DNA of 22,520 nt, from positions 1 to 22,520 of the forward strand of contig JANDJZ010000955.1 in assembly GCA_027943245.1 (NCBI GenBank). The letters are read 5' to 3'. Below are positions 6,823 through 13,796 of the stretch, in pieces (position 1 is the first letter of the stretch; every line of letters begins with the position of its first letter). The translations under genes and the position numbers were made by a program. Origin of the DNA: Acanthamoeba sp. SK_2022b. Its lineage: Eukaryota; Discosea; Longamoebia; Acanthamoebidae. Below the pieces are notes generated by a model that saw nothing but the letters and a program-made list of their open reading frames with translations, was not told the DNA's origin and did no database searches.

Positions 6823-7881
6823 TCAGGCGGCCTTGCGCAGAAATCCCTGCTGGGCGCCGTTGCGGTTGGGCGCGAAGCCGTTGGCCGCCAGCGTCTCGTC
6901 CACGGTGCCGTAGAACTGGCCGATCCGGCAGATCTCCCGCGCCTGCTGCGCCGTGGCGATGGGGCGGCCGAACTCGCCTGCGATGCGCACCAGCTGCTCG
7001 ATCTGCGCCACCGTGCCCATCTTGGCCGTGCGGCGCTGGTTCCAGAGGTTGTCCTCGGTGCCGCAGCGCACATGCAGGCCCATGGCGATGCCCATCATGT
7101 TCACGGGCAGCACGTTGAGCACCGAGCTTTCCACGGTGAGCACGGCGCCGTCGGGCACGGCGCGCACGAAGTGGGCCAGGCTGTAGATGCTGGGCGCGTC
7201 CATGCCGCCGCCGATCGCCACCCAGTTCATCACCAGCGGGCCCTTGTAGATGCCGCGGCGCATGAGCCGCTCCACCGACTCGAAGCTGTTGATGTTGTAG
7301 CACTGGAAGGCGCTCTGGATGCCGGCGGCCGACAGGCGCCGGATGTGCTCCTCGGCCCAGCCGGGCTGGGCGGGCACGGTCATCTCCCTGTAGGCATTGA
7401 AGACGGCCGGGTCCTCCATGGAGGTGCCGCGTATGTCGCGCGCATCGAACTGCTCCAGGAAATTCATCTGCGAGGTATTGATGGTCACCGTGACCTGGTC
7501 GGGCACGGGCTCCAGCTCGGCCAGCATGTGGCGCGTGTCGTCGGACAGCCACTTGGCGGCCGCGCCGTCCGTCTCGGGAGCAAAGCTGATCGATCCGCCC
7601 ACCTGGATGATCATCTCGGGCACACGCGCACGCACGCCGGCGATCAGCTCGTTGAACTTGGACAGGCGCTTGCTGCCTTTGCCATCCAGCTCGCGCACAT
7701 GCAGGTGCAGCACGGTGGCGCCGGCGTTGTAGCAGTCCACGGCCTTCTGGATCTGCTCGTCCATGGTCACGGCGATCTCGCCGGGAAAGTCCGAGGGCAG
7801 CCACGAGGGCGCATAGGGCGCGGCCGTGATGATCAGGGGCTGCTGGTTTTCGGGGAACAGGTGGCCGTCGAGAAAGTTCAT
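6823..7881 (-). CDS. Beta-keto acid cleavage enzyme (BKACE, DUF849 family), copy B
   Basis: The 352-residue product is colinear without gaps with copy A (2671-3729) and about 89-90 % identical by hand count. It keeps the zinc HxH in TVLHLHVRE (H59, H61) and the glutamate in HVRCGTED (E276). The ATG at 7881 follows AAGGAGA by six bases and lies 29 bp after the dioxygenase stop; the Bug gene starts 14 bp after its own stop. Differences from copy A cluster at residues 26-37, 141-165 and in the last 75 residues. One is at the residue after the conserved GTED glutamate-aspartate pair (asparagine here, cysteine in copy A), which could alter substrate fit. The reaction is the family one: beta-keto acid plus acetyl-CoA to acetoacetate plus acyl-CoA. 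The real substrate is unknown. Confidence 0.92.
   Translation of the reverse strand: MNFLDGHLFPENQQPLIITAAPYAPSWLPSDFPGEIAVTMDEQIQKAVDCYNAGATVLHLHVRELDGKGSKRLSKFNELIAGVRARVPEMIIQVGGSISFAPETDGAAAKWLSDDTRHMLAELEPVPDQVTVTINTSQMNFLEQFDARDIRGTSMEDPAVFNAYREMTVPAQPGWAEEHIRRLSAAGIQSAFQCYNINSFESVERLMRRGIYKGPLVMNWVAIGGGMDAPSIYSLAHFVRAVPDGAVLTVESSVLNVLPVNMMGIAMGLHVRCGTEDNLWNQRRTAKMGTVAQIEQLVRIAGEFGRPIATAQQAREICRIGQFYGTVDETLAANGFAPNRNGAQQGFLRKAA
7126..7623 (-). repeat. Inverted repeat arm within BKACE copy B (partner 2929-3426)
   Basis: This is the reverse-complement partner of 2929-3426. Bases 7483-7623 are identical to 2929-3069, and 7126-7387 differ from 3165-3426 at two silent positions. The arms are on opposite strands, separated by about 3.7 kb, so homologous recombination between them would invert the segment that holds the Bug, QOR and AraC genes of module B. 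Confidence 0.85.
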
Positions 7882-7910
7882 GGCATGTCTCCTTGTGTCG
7901 TGATCGTGGT

Positions 7911-8759
7911 TCAGAAGGTCGGCGTGCCGACGATGCCCGCGCGCTCCATCTTCCGGTGGCTGGGCGGGTAGTCCATGGCCGCGTAGTGCTGGGTGGCGCG
8001 GTTGTCCCAGATCGCCACGCTGCCCGCCCGCCAGCGCCAGCGCACCTGGTACTCGGGGATGGCAGCCTGGCCGATCAGGTACTGCAGCAGGCCGGAGGCG
8101 CCCTGCGTGAAGTCCTGGCCCACGCGCACATTGGCGGGCGTATGGAAATTGGTGAAATGCGTGGTGAAGCCGTTCACGAACAGCACCTTCTCGCCGGTCT
8201 CGGGATGGGTGCGGACCACGGGATGCTCGGCATCGGGGTACTGGGCCTTGAGCGCCAGCCGCCTTTCGATGGGCATGGCCGCACCGAACGTGCATTCGAT
8301 GCTGTGGCGCGCGCGCAGCGGCGCGATCAGCGCCTTGACGGCGTCCGGCAGGCGTTCGTAGGCCAGCGCCATGTTGGCCCACAGGGTGTCGCCGCCCACG
8401 GGCGGGCATTCCACGCAGTGCAGCACGCAGCCCATGGGCGGCGCCTCGCGCCAGGTGGCGTCGCAGTGCCAGGAATTCTCGTAGCGGTCGTTGGGCTGCT
8501 CGGGCGTCCTGTAGATGCGCACCAGGCCCGGATGCTCGGGATCGCTGCCGGCCACCGGATGGTCCTCCAGCTCGCCGAAGCGCCGCGCAAAGGCCACATG
8601 CTCGGCGCGCGCCAGGCCCTGGTCGCGCAGGAACAGCACCTTGTGGCGCAGCAGCGCCGCCCGGATCTCCGAGAAAAGCGCGTCGTCGCGCACCGCGTCG
8701 GCCAGCCGCACGCCGAGCAATTCGGCGCCGATGGCGCATGTCATGGGCTCTATGCGCAT
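7911..8759 (-). CDS. TauD/TfdA-family 2-oxoglutarate-dependent dioxygenase (copy B)
   Basis: The 282-residue protein is the first gene of the minus-strand operon. The ATG at 8759 follows AGGAGA by six bases. The iron ligands are visible in SWHCDATW (HxD) and NRATQHYAAMDY (distal histidine), and the C-terminal arginine cluster HRKMERAGI fits the 2-oxoglutarate site. EDHPVAGSDPEHPGLVRIYR and EHPVVRTHPETGEK are shared exactly with copy A (1768-2613); overall identity is about 60 % by eye. The active-site neighbours of HxD differ (GLW in copy A, ATW here), and there is a short insertion before YENSWHCD, so the two may prefer different substrates. The enzyme is cytoplasmic. The AraC-type repeats at 8858-8892 lie just over 100 bp upstream and probably control this operon. 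Substrate unknown. Confidence 0.9.
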   Translation of the reverse strand: MRIEPMTCAIGAELLGVRLADAVRDDALFSEIRAALLRHKVLFLRDQGLARAEHVAFARRFGELEDHPVAGSDPEHPGLVRIYRTPEQPNDRYENSWHCDATWREAPPMGCVLHCVECPPVGGDTLWANMALAYERLPDAVKALIAPLRARHSIECTFGAAMPIERRLALKAQYPDAEHPVVRTHPETGEKVLFVNGFTTHFTNFHTPANVRVGQDFTQGASGLLQYLIGQAAIPEYQVRWRWRAGSVAIWDNRATQHYAAMDYPPSHRKMERAGIVGTPTF

Positions 8760-8857
8760 GCCTGTCTCCTGTCATTGTTGTGAAGGCCCGTGGCGGCACG
8801 GTCCGCCCGGCGTGGGGCCGGTCTCTGCAATGTAGGAAAACCCGGTTCCGCGGACTA

Positions 8858-8892
8858 TGCAAGCCATGCCATCCTCTTTGCATTTCGTGCCA
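8858..8892 (+). promoter_or_regulatory. Putative AraC-family operator in the dioxygenase/AraC divergent region
   Basis: Box 1 at 8858-8871 reads TGCAAGCCATGCCA and box 2 at 8879-8892 reads TGCATTTCGTGCCA; they match at 10 of 14 positions with a period of 21 bp. The same two-box arrangement stands upstream of module A at 612-646, and between the two loci 8865-8886 and 619-640 match at 18 of 22 bases. The site is 29 bp before the AraC ATG and about 100 bp before the dioxygenase ATG on the other strand. On the minus strand a weak -35 (TAGTCC, 8857-8852) directly abuts box 1 and a TACATT -10 follows after 17 bases, as expected of an activator-dependent promoter. Activation of module B and autoregulation are inferred. 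Confidence 0.6.
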
Positions 8893-8921
8893 CCAGGCCA
8901 CGGACTGACAGGAGGGCAAGC

Positions 8922-9929
8922 ATGGTCACCATGGTGCGCGCGGCGGCCTTGACCCATTTTTCGGACGTCATGCGCGAACTGGGCGGCGACCCCGACAAGG
9001 CACTGCGCCAGGCCGGCCTGCGGCCCGCGCTGCTGCGCGAGCAGGACCAGCTGATCGACGTGGCCATCGTCGCGCGCCTGCTGGAAGACGCGGCCCAGTC
9101 CACGGGCTGCGAGTCCCTGGGCCTGCGCATGGCCCGGCACCGCCAATTGTCGAGCTTCGGCGCCGTGAGCCTGCTGCTGCTGCACCAGCCCACGCTGCGC
9201 CATGCGCTGGACACGCTGGTCGCGCACATGCACCTGGTCAACGAATCGCTGCTGATCCACCTGGAGGATGCAGGGGGCATCGTCATCCTGCGCGAGGACT
9301 TCGTCCTGCACGGCGCCATGCGCCAGTCCGTGGAACTGGCCATGGGCGTGCTGTGGCGCATGTGCGAGGCATTGCTGCGCGAGCGCTGGCGGCCGCAGGG
9401 CGTCAGCTTCAGCCACGCGCCACCGGCCGACCTGTCCGAGCACCGCCGCATGTTCCGCTGCCGCATCACGTTCGGCGCCGAGTTCAACGGCATCGCCTGC
9501 CGCGCCGCCGACCTGGACGAGCCCAACCCGCTGGCCGACCCCGCGCTGGCGCGCTATGCGCTGCGGCTGGTGGAGGCCATGCCGGCCCACCGTGCCGCCT
9601 CCGTGGGCCATCAGGCGCGCCGGGTCATCTACCTGCTGCTGCCCTCGGGCAACGCCACCTGCGCAGGCGTGGCGCAGGGCATGGGGCGCAGCCTGCGCAC
9701 GCTGCAGCGTGAACTGGACCGCGAGGGCCTGAGCTTCAGCGAGCTGCTGACCGAAGTGCGCCACGAACTGGCCCTGCGCTACCTGGACCATCCCCACTAC
9801 AGCGTGGGCCAGGTCGCCGCCATGCTCGGCTATGCCAGCCACAGCGCCTTCACGCGCTGGTTCGCTGCGCAATTCGGTTGCGCGCCCGAGGCCTGGCGCA
9901 GCCGCGCGCAGGGACTGCCTCGCGCCTGA
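8922..9929 (+). CDS. AraC-family transcriptional regulator, divergent from module B
   Basis: The 335-residue protein starts at the ATG at 8922, which follows AGGAGGG closely; an in-frame ATG at 8790 would run through the operator and lacks an SD. It has the PF12625-type N-terminal domain (SSFGAVSLLLLHQPTLRHAL, LREDFVLHGAMRQSVELAMG). The C-terminal AraC DNA-binding domain shows VAQGMGRSLRTLQRELDREG and QVAAMLGYASHSAFTRWFAAQFG. Its position, divergent from the dioxygenase gene with a two-box operator in between, makes it the likely activator of module B. Because the same boxes precede module A, it could control both. It has the same architecture as the regulator at 3734-4816, but they are not recent copies. 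The effector is unknown and may be the pathway substrate. Confidence 0.9.
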   Translation: MVTMVRAAALTHFSDVMRELGGDPDKALRQAGLRPALLREQDQLIDVAIVARLLEDAAQSTGCESLGLRMARHRQLSSFGAVSLLLLHQPTLRHALDTLVAHMHLVNESLLIHLEDAGGIVILREDFVLHGAMRQSVELAMGVLWRMCEALLRERWRPQGVSFSHAPPADLSEHRRMFRCRITFGAEFNGIACRAADLDEPNPLADPALARYALRLVEAMPAHRAASVGHQARRVIYLLLPSGNATCAGVAQGMGRSLRTLQRELDREGLSFSELLTEVRHELALRYLDHPHYSVGQVAAMLGYASHSAFTRWFAAQFGCAPEAWRSRAQGLPRA

Positions 9930-9988
9930 CGCACCCAGCGTTCCTGGCGCACCTGGCGGACCTGGCGCACTTGATCGCACTTGACGCA
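9925..9988 (+). repeat. Imperfect 9-bp tandem repeat at the end of the AraC gene
   Basis: About seven units of 9-10 bp follow one another, starting over the AraC stop codon: CCTGACGCA, CCCAGCGTT, CCTGGCGCA, CCTGGCGGA, CCTGGCGCA, CTTGATCGCA, CTTGACGCA. The middle three units (9943-9969) are almost identical. It lies between the AraC gene and the sigma-54 promoter of nirBD. It could be a slippage product or repeated protein-binding half-sites; nothing in the sequence decides this. Confidence 0.6.
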
Positions 9989-10034
9989 CCACCACGGCGC
10001 ACCCCGCCCCTGCGCGGTGCGGCGGGCGCATTGC

Positions 10035-10069
10035 GGTGCACGCTGTCTGCGCACCAGACAGCGTGCACC
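10035..10069. repeat. Perfect inverted repeat, 15-bp arms and 5-bp centre, upstream of nirB
   Basis: The arm GGTGCACGCTGTCTG (10035-10049) is followed by the centre CGCAC and by its exact reverse complement (10055-10069). As RNA it would form a very stable hairpin, but no U-tract follows on either strand, so it is not a classical terminator. It begins 105 bp after the AraC stop and ends 26 bp before the -24 element of the sigma-54 promoter. It may be a binding site for an activator or repressor of nirBD, or a factor-independent end of the araC transcript. It carries GGTGCA/TGCACC half-sites as known for NtrC, but in the outward orientation. Confidence 0.7.
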
Positions 10070-10093
10070 ACGGGCAGGCACCGCGCAGCGGTG

Positions 10094-10110
10094 CTGGCAC
10101 GGCACTTGCA
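10094..10110 (+). promoter_or_regulatory. Sigma-54 (RpoN) -24/-12 promoter of nirBD
   Basis: CTGGCACGGCACTTGCA matches the full sigma-54 consensus YTGGCACGRNNNTTGCW at every defined position, with the invariant GG (10096-10097) and GC (10108-10109) ten bases apart. Transcription would start near 10121, about 60 bases before the nirB ATG at 10181. Sigma-54 with NtrC is the established mode of nitrogen-limitation control of nitrite assimilation in many proteobacteria. I found no clean full NtrC enhancer; 10064-10080 holds one good half-site (TGCACCA). A short stem GCACCGC/GCGGTGC at 10078-10094 abuts the promoter. Confidence 0.85.
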
Positions 10111-10180
10111 TTGGCAGCCCTGACCCGCCGGCCCTGGCCTGCGGCCCGCAAAACACTGGATGCGCAACGCAGGACGCCAG

Positions 10181-12697
10181 ATGAACATCGTTGTGATCGG
10201 CCACGGCATGGTGGGCCACAAATTTCTCGAGCAGCTGCATGCCCTGGGGGTGGCAGATGCGAACGTCACCGTGCTGTGCGAGGAGCCGCGCGCCGCCTAC
10301 GACCGTGTTCACCTGTCGGAATTCTTCTCCGGCAAGAGCGCCGAGGACCTGAGCCTGGTGGCGCCCGGCTTCTTCGAGGCCAGCGGCTTCACGCTGCGCC
10401 TGGCGGCCAAGGCGGCAGCCGTGGAGCGGCGCGAGCGCACCGTGACCACGGCCGATGGCGAAGTCATCCCCTACGACAGGCTGGTGCTGGCCACGGGCTC
10501 GGCGCCCTTCGTGCCGCCCGTGCCGGGGCGCGACCGGCCGCACTGCTTTGTCTACCGCACCATCGAGGACCTGGAGGCCATGCAGGCCTCGGCCGCGAAA
10601 TCACGCGTCGGCGTGGTGGTGGGCGGCGGCCTGCTGGGCCTGGAATGCGCCAAGGCCCTGCGCGACCTGGGCCTGGAGACCCATGTGGTCGAGTTCGCCC
10701 CGCGCCTGATGGCCGTACAGGTGGACGACGGCGGCGGCCGCGTGCTGCGCAGCAAGATCGAGGACCTGGGCGTGCAGGTGCACACGGGCCGCAATACGCT
10801 GGAGATCACCGACGGCGCCACGGCACGCCACCGCATGGTGTTTGCCGACGGCACGCACCTGGAGACGGACATGATCGTCTTCTCCGCCGGCATACGCCCG
10901 CGCGACGAGATCGCCCGCCAATGCGCCCTGGCCATAGGCCCGCGCGGCGGCGTGGCCGTGGACGACCATTGCCGCACCAGCGACCGCAGCGTCTACGCCA
11001 TTGGCGAATGCGCCTCCTGGCGCGAGCAGACCTTCGGCCTGGTGGCACCCGGCTACGACATGGCGCGCGTGGCGGCACGCCACATTGCGGGCGAGGCCGA
11101 GGCCGCCTTCGGCGGGGCCGATCTCAGCACCAAGCTCAAGCTCATGGGCGTGGATGTGGCCAGCATCGGCGACGCACAGGGCAAGACGCCGCGCAGCCGC
11201 AACTACCAGTTCATCGACGAGCGCAAGCAGGTCTACAAGAAGATCGTGGTCAGCGAGGACGGCCGCCAGCTGCTGGGCGCCGTGCTGGTGGGCAATGCCG
11301 ATGAGTACGGCACGCTGCTGCAGATGACGCTCAACAGCATCGCGCTGCCCGAGGAGCCGGAGTTCCTCATCCTGCCCTCCAGCGACGGCAAGGCCAGGCC
11401 CGGGCTGGGCGTGGACGCCCTGCCCGACACGGCGCAGATCTGCTCGTGCAACAACGTCACCAAGGCGCAGATCTGCGCGGCCGTGGGCGAAGGCGCCTGC
11501 ACCATGGCCGAGCTCAAGTCCTGCACCCAGGCCGGCGCCACCTGCGGCGGCTGCGTGCCGCTGGCCACCCAGGTCATGAAGGCCGAGATGGCCCGGCGCG
11601 GCATGGCCGTCAACAACCATGTCTGCGAGCATTTCCCGCACTCGCGCCAGGAGCTGTACCACCTGGTGCGCGTGGGCGGCATCAAGACCTTCGACGAGCT
11701 GCTGCACCGCCACGGCAAGGGCCTGGGCTGCGATGTCTGCAAGCCGCTGGCGGCCAGCATCCTGGCCTCGTGCTGGAACGAGTTCGTGCTGCAGCCGCAG
11801 CTGGCCAGCCTGCAGGACAGCAACGACTACTACCTGGGCAATATCCAGAAGGACGGCAGCTACTCCGTGGTGCCGCGCATGCCCGGCGGCGAAGTCACGC
11901 CGGACGGCCTGATCGCCGTCGGCCAGGTGGCCAAGAAATACGGCCTGTACACCAAGCTCACGGGCGGCGCCCGCGTGGACCTGTTCGGCGCGCGCGTGGA
12001 GCAGCTGCCACTGATCTGGGAGGAGCTGATCGCGGCCGGCTTCGAGTCCGGCCATGCCTACGGCAAGTCGCTGCGCACCGTCAAAAGCTGCGTGGGCTCC
12101 ACCTGGTGCCGCTACGGCGTGGACGACAGCGTGGGCCTGGCCGTGCAGCTGGAAAACCGCTACAAGGGCCTGCGCGCACCGCACAAGATCAAGTTCGGCG
12201 TCTCGGGCTGCACGCGCGAATGCGCCGAGGCCCAGGGCAAGGACGTGGGCGTGATCGCCACCGACAAGGGCTGGAACCTCTACGTCTGCGGCAACGGCGG
12301 CATGAAGCCGCGCCATGCCGAGCTGATCGCCTCCGACCTGTCCAAGGACAGGCTGCTGCAGCTCATCGACCGCTTCCTGATGTTCTACGTGCGCACGGCC
12401 GACCGCCTGCAGCGCACCAGCACCTGGCGCGAAAACCTGGAAGGCGGCCTGGACTACCTCAAGGACGTGGTGGTCAACGACAGCCTGGGCCTGGGCGCCG
12501 AACTCGAGGCCCAGATGCAGCATGTGGTGGACACCTACCAGTGCGAGTGGAAAACCGCCGTCACCACGCCCGAAGTGCGCCAGCGCTTTCGCAGCTTCAT
12601 CAACAGCGACCAGCCCGACGAGCACATCGTCTTCGTGCAGGAGCGCGGCCAGATCCGCCCGGCGCGCGCCGAGGAGCGCAGCGAGGCCACGGCCTGA
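10181..12697 (+). CDS. nirB: Assimilatory NADH-dependent nitrite reductase, large subunit
   Basis: The 838-residue protein has the length and full domain order of NirB, which reduces nitrite to ammonium with NADH in the cytoplasm. The ATG at 10181 is chosen because AGGA lies eight bases before it and MNIVVIGHGMVGHKF is the usual family start. FAD- and NAD-binding Rossmann segments are seen at GHGMVG (7-12) and VVVGGGLLGLECAKAL. The BFD-like [2Fe-2S] site uses CSC at 421-423 and CGGC at 455-458, followed by a further cysteine-rich helical region with CDVC. The siroheme/[4Fe-4S] catalytic half-domain carries CVGSTWC (C637, C643) and GCTREC (C677, C681). No key residue is missing. nirD follows after 32 bp. 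A perfect sigma-54 promoter at 10094-10110 probably drives the pair. Nitrate reductase and transport genes are not in the window. Confidence 0.97.
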   Translation: MNIVVIGHGMVGHKFLEQLHALGVADANVTVLCEEPRAAYDRVHLSEFFSGKSAEDLSLVAPGFFEASGFTLRLAAKAAAVERRERTVTTADGEVIPYDRLVLATGSAPFVPPVPGRDRPHCFVYRTIEDLEAMQASAAKSRVGVVVGGGLLGLECAKALRDLGLETHVVEFAPRLMAVQVDDGGGRVLRSKIEDLGVQVHTGRNTLEITDGATARHRMVFADGTHLETDMIVFSAGIRPRDEIARQCALAIGPRGGVAVDDHCRTSDRSVYAIGECASWREQTFGLVAPGYDMARVAARHIAGEAEAAFGGADLSTKLKLMGVDVASIGDAQGKTPRSRNYQFIDERKQVYKKIVVSEDGRQLLGAVLVGNADEYGTLLQMTLNSIALPEEPEFLILPSSDGKARPGLGVDALPDTAQICSCNNVTKAQICAAVGEGACTMAELKSCTQAGATCGGCVPLATQVMKAEMARRGMAVNNHVCEHFPHSRQELYHLVRVGGIKTFDELLHRHGKGLGCDVCKPLAASILASCWNEFVLQPQLASLQDSNDYYLGNIQKDGSYSVVPRMPGGEVTPDGLIAVGQVAKKYGLYTKLTGGARVDLFGARVEQLPLIWEELIAAGFESGHAYGKSLRTVKSCVGSTWCRYGVDDSVGLAVQLENRYKGLRAPHKIKFGVSGCTRECAEAQGKDVGVIATDKGWNLYVCGNGGMKPRHAELIASDLSKDRLLQLIDRFLMFYVRTADRLQRTSTWRENLEGGLDYLKDVVVNDSLGLGAELEAQMQHVVDTYQCEWKTAVTTPEVRQRFRSFINSDQPDEHIVFVQERGQIRPARAEERSEATA

Positions 12698-12729
12698 CAC
12701 CCCCTAGAGACCCGCGACAAGGACCCGCC

Positions 12730-13071
12730 ATGGCACATGCCTCCCACGAACACTGGCTGCCCGTTTGCGCCACCCAGGACATCGTCCCCGACACGGGCGT
12801 CTGCGCCCTCGTCCAGGGCCGCCATGTGGCGGTCTTTCGCATCGGCGACGACCGCTTCTACGCCATAGACAACGTGGACCCGCGCTGCGGCGCCAGCGTG
12901 CTCGCGCGCGGCCTGGTCGGCAGCCTGGGCGAGCGCGTCGTCGTCGCCTCGCCCATCTACAAGCACCACTTCGACTTGGCCACCGGCGAATGCCTGGAAG
13001 CGCCCGAACACTCCGTGCGAGCGCATGCGGTGCGCAGCGAGAACGGGCAGTTGATGGTGGCGCTGCATTGA
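12730..13071 (+). CDS. nirD: Nitrite reductase small subunit
   Basis: The 113-residue product is the Rieske-fold small subunit of NADH-dependent nitrite reductase and partner of NirB. Its fold is suggested by HWLPVCATQDIVPDTGVCALV, HVAVFRI, FYAIDNVDPRCGASVLARG and ASPIYKHHFDLATGECLE, a pattern well known in NirD. The canonical Rieske ligands (CxH and CxxH) are not present: the first site reads DPRCGA and the second SPIYKHHF, as in E. coli-type NirD that has lost its cluster. The ATG at 12730 follows AAGGA. It is cotranscribed with nirB by position. Only about 40 bp separate its stop from the stop of the convergent gene at 13113. Confidence 0.95.
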   Translation: MAHASHEHWLPVCATQDIVPDTGVCALVQGRHVAVFRIGDDRFYAIDNVDPRCGASVLARGLVGSLGERVVVASPIYKHHFDLATGECLEAPEHSVRAHAVRSENGQLMVALH

Positions 13072-13090
13072 GATTCGTGCGGAGCACAGC

Positions 13091-13111
13091 CGCGCAGGAA
13101 GGTCCTGCGTG
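13091..13111. terminator. Possible bidirectional hairpin between nirD and a convergent gene
   Basis: CGCAGGA (13093-13099), loop AGG, and TCCTGCG (13103-13109) form a perfect 7-bp stem that can be extended by a wobble and a C-G pair. It lies between the two convergent stops at 13071 and 13113. No T-run follows on either strand, so intrinsic termination would be weak; the terminator call is tentative. Confidence 0.35.
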
Positions 13112-13112
13112 C

Positions 13113-13796
13113 CTAGCTTCCCACACCATCCCTGCGCCGTTGCCACGCTGCAAGACCTGCCACGCCGCCCATCAGCGCCAGCAGCGCAGGCCACCCCAGC
13201 AGCGGCACCGCCACCGGGCCGGGCTGCGGGGGAATGTAGGGTTGCATGCTCCAACTGCCTTGGGCAGGCGAAAAAGTGAATCCTGTACCACCAGCAAGCA
13301 CCTGCCTGCACACATTGCCATTCAACAAGACGCATGTGGTGTCCGAATGGTCACCAGCGATGTCCCCCGAGCCTGAGGCGATATTGAAAACGTCCACCGG
13401 CTGGCCTGGGACATGGGGCGCAGCAGGTGAAACCATCGCCAGGTTCCAGGCAGTGATATTGCCGCTGCCATCGGTAGAAACCTTGAAGCGCGGCGGATCA
13501 CCGATCGAAATACCAGCCAGGATCTGTGCATTGGCCTGCGTATAGGTATTCACGCCGTCGCTGAACGACCAACTGCTGATCGGGTAGGACGTTCCCGGAC
13601 CGATGACGATGTTCGTCTGGCTGGCCGGCAGGGACGCAGGCAGGACCATTGAGCCGCTGATGCCCATGGCGGTGGTGTAAGGCGCATGGGCGTTGTTGTA
13701 GTTGACGCCCGCATAGGTGTACTGGGTATCTGCCCATGCAGATCCAAGGCCTGAGAAGGAAAGGCATACGCTGGCAACTAAAGGCCTTATTCTCAT
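13113..13796 (-). CDS. Exported protein with C-terminal sorting-type (PEP/IPTL-CTERM-like) tail
   Basis: The 227-residue protein starts at the ATG at 13796, seven bases after AAGGAAAG; an in-frame ATG at 13883 adds residues that do not look like a signal. The N-terminus MRIRPLVASVCLSFSGLGSAWA is a signal peptide. The middle is rich in Gly, Ser, Thr, Asn and aromatic residues, like a secreted beta-rich domain, with one possible disulfide pair (TTCVLLNGNVC). The end has a proline-rich linker (PPQPGPVAVP), a hydrophobic helix (LLGWPALLALMGGVAGLAAW) and a basic tail (QRRR). That tripartite tail is the pattern of exosortase or related sorting substrates in Comamonadaceae, though the core is not a canonical VPEP or IPTL motif. 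No sorting enzyme is in the window. Function unknown; it could be a surface or matrix protein. Confidence 0.8.
   Translation of the reverse strand: MRIRPLVASVCLSFSGLGSAWADTQYTYAGVNYNNAHAPYTTAMGISGSMVLPASLPASQTNIVIGPGTSYPISSWSFSDGVNTYTQANAQILAGISIGDPPRFKVSTDGSGNITAWNLAMVSPAAPHVPGQPVDVFNIASGSGDIAGDHSDTTCVLLNGNVCRQVLAGGTGFTFSPAQGSWSMQPYIPPQPGPVAVPLLGWPALLALMGGVAGLAAWQRRRDGVGS

Noticed and set aside
3629..6913. A 1094-residue plus-strand open frame
   Set aside because: It lies opposite the AraC, QOR and Bug genes and has shadow-frame composition; the opposite strand has clear families with SD sites.
10078..10094. An NtrC enhancer in GCACCGC-GCA-GCGGTGC
   Set aside because: The spacing between GCACC and GGTGC is seven, not five, and the site overlaps the promoter edge.
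10035..10094. Two tandem hairpins as an ANTAR/NasT antitermination target
   Set aside because: The loops are not six bases with the conserved A1 and G4, and the stems lie upstream of the predicted transcription start.
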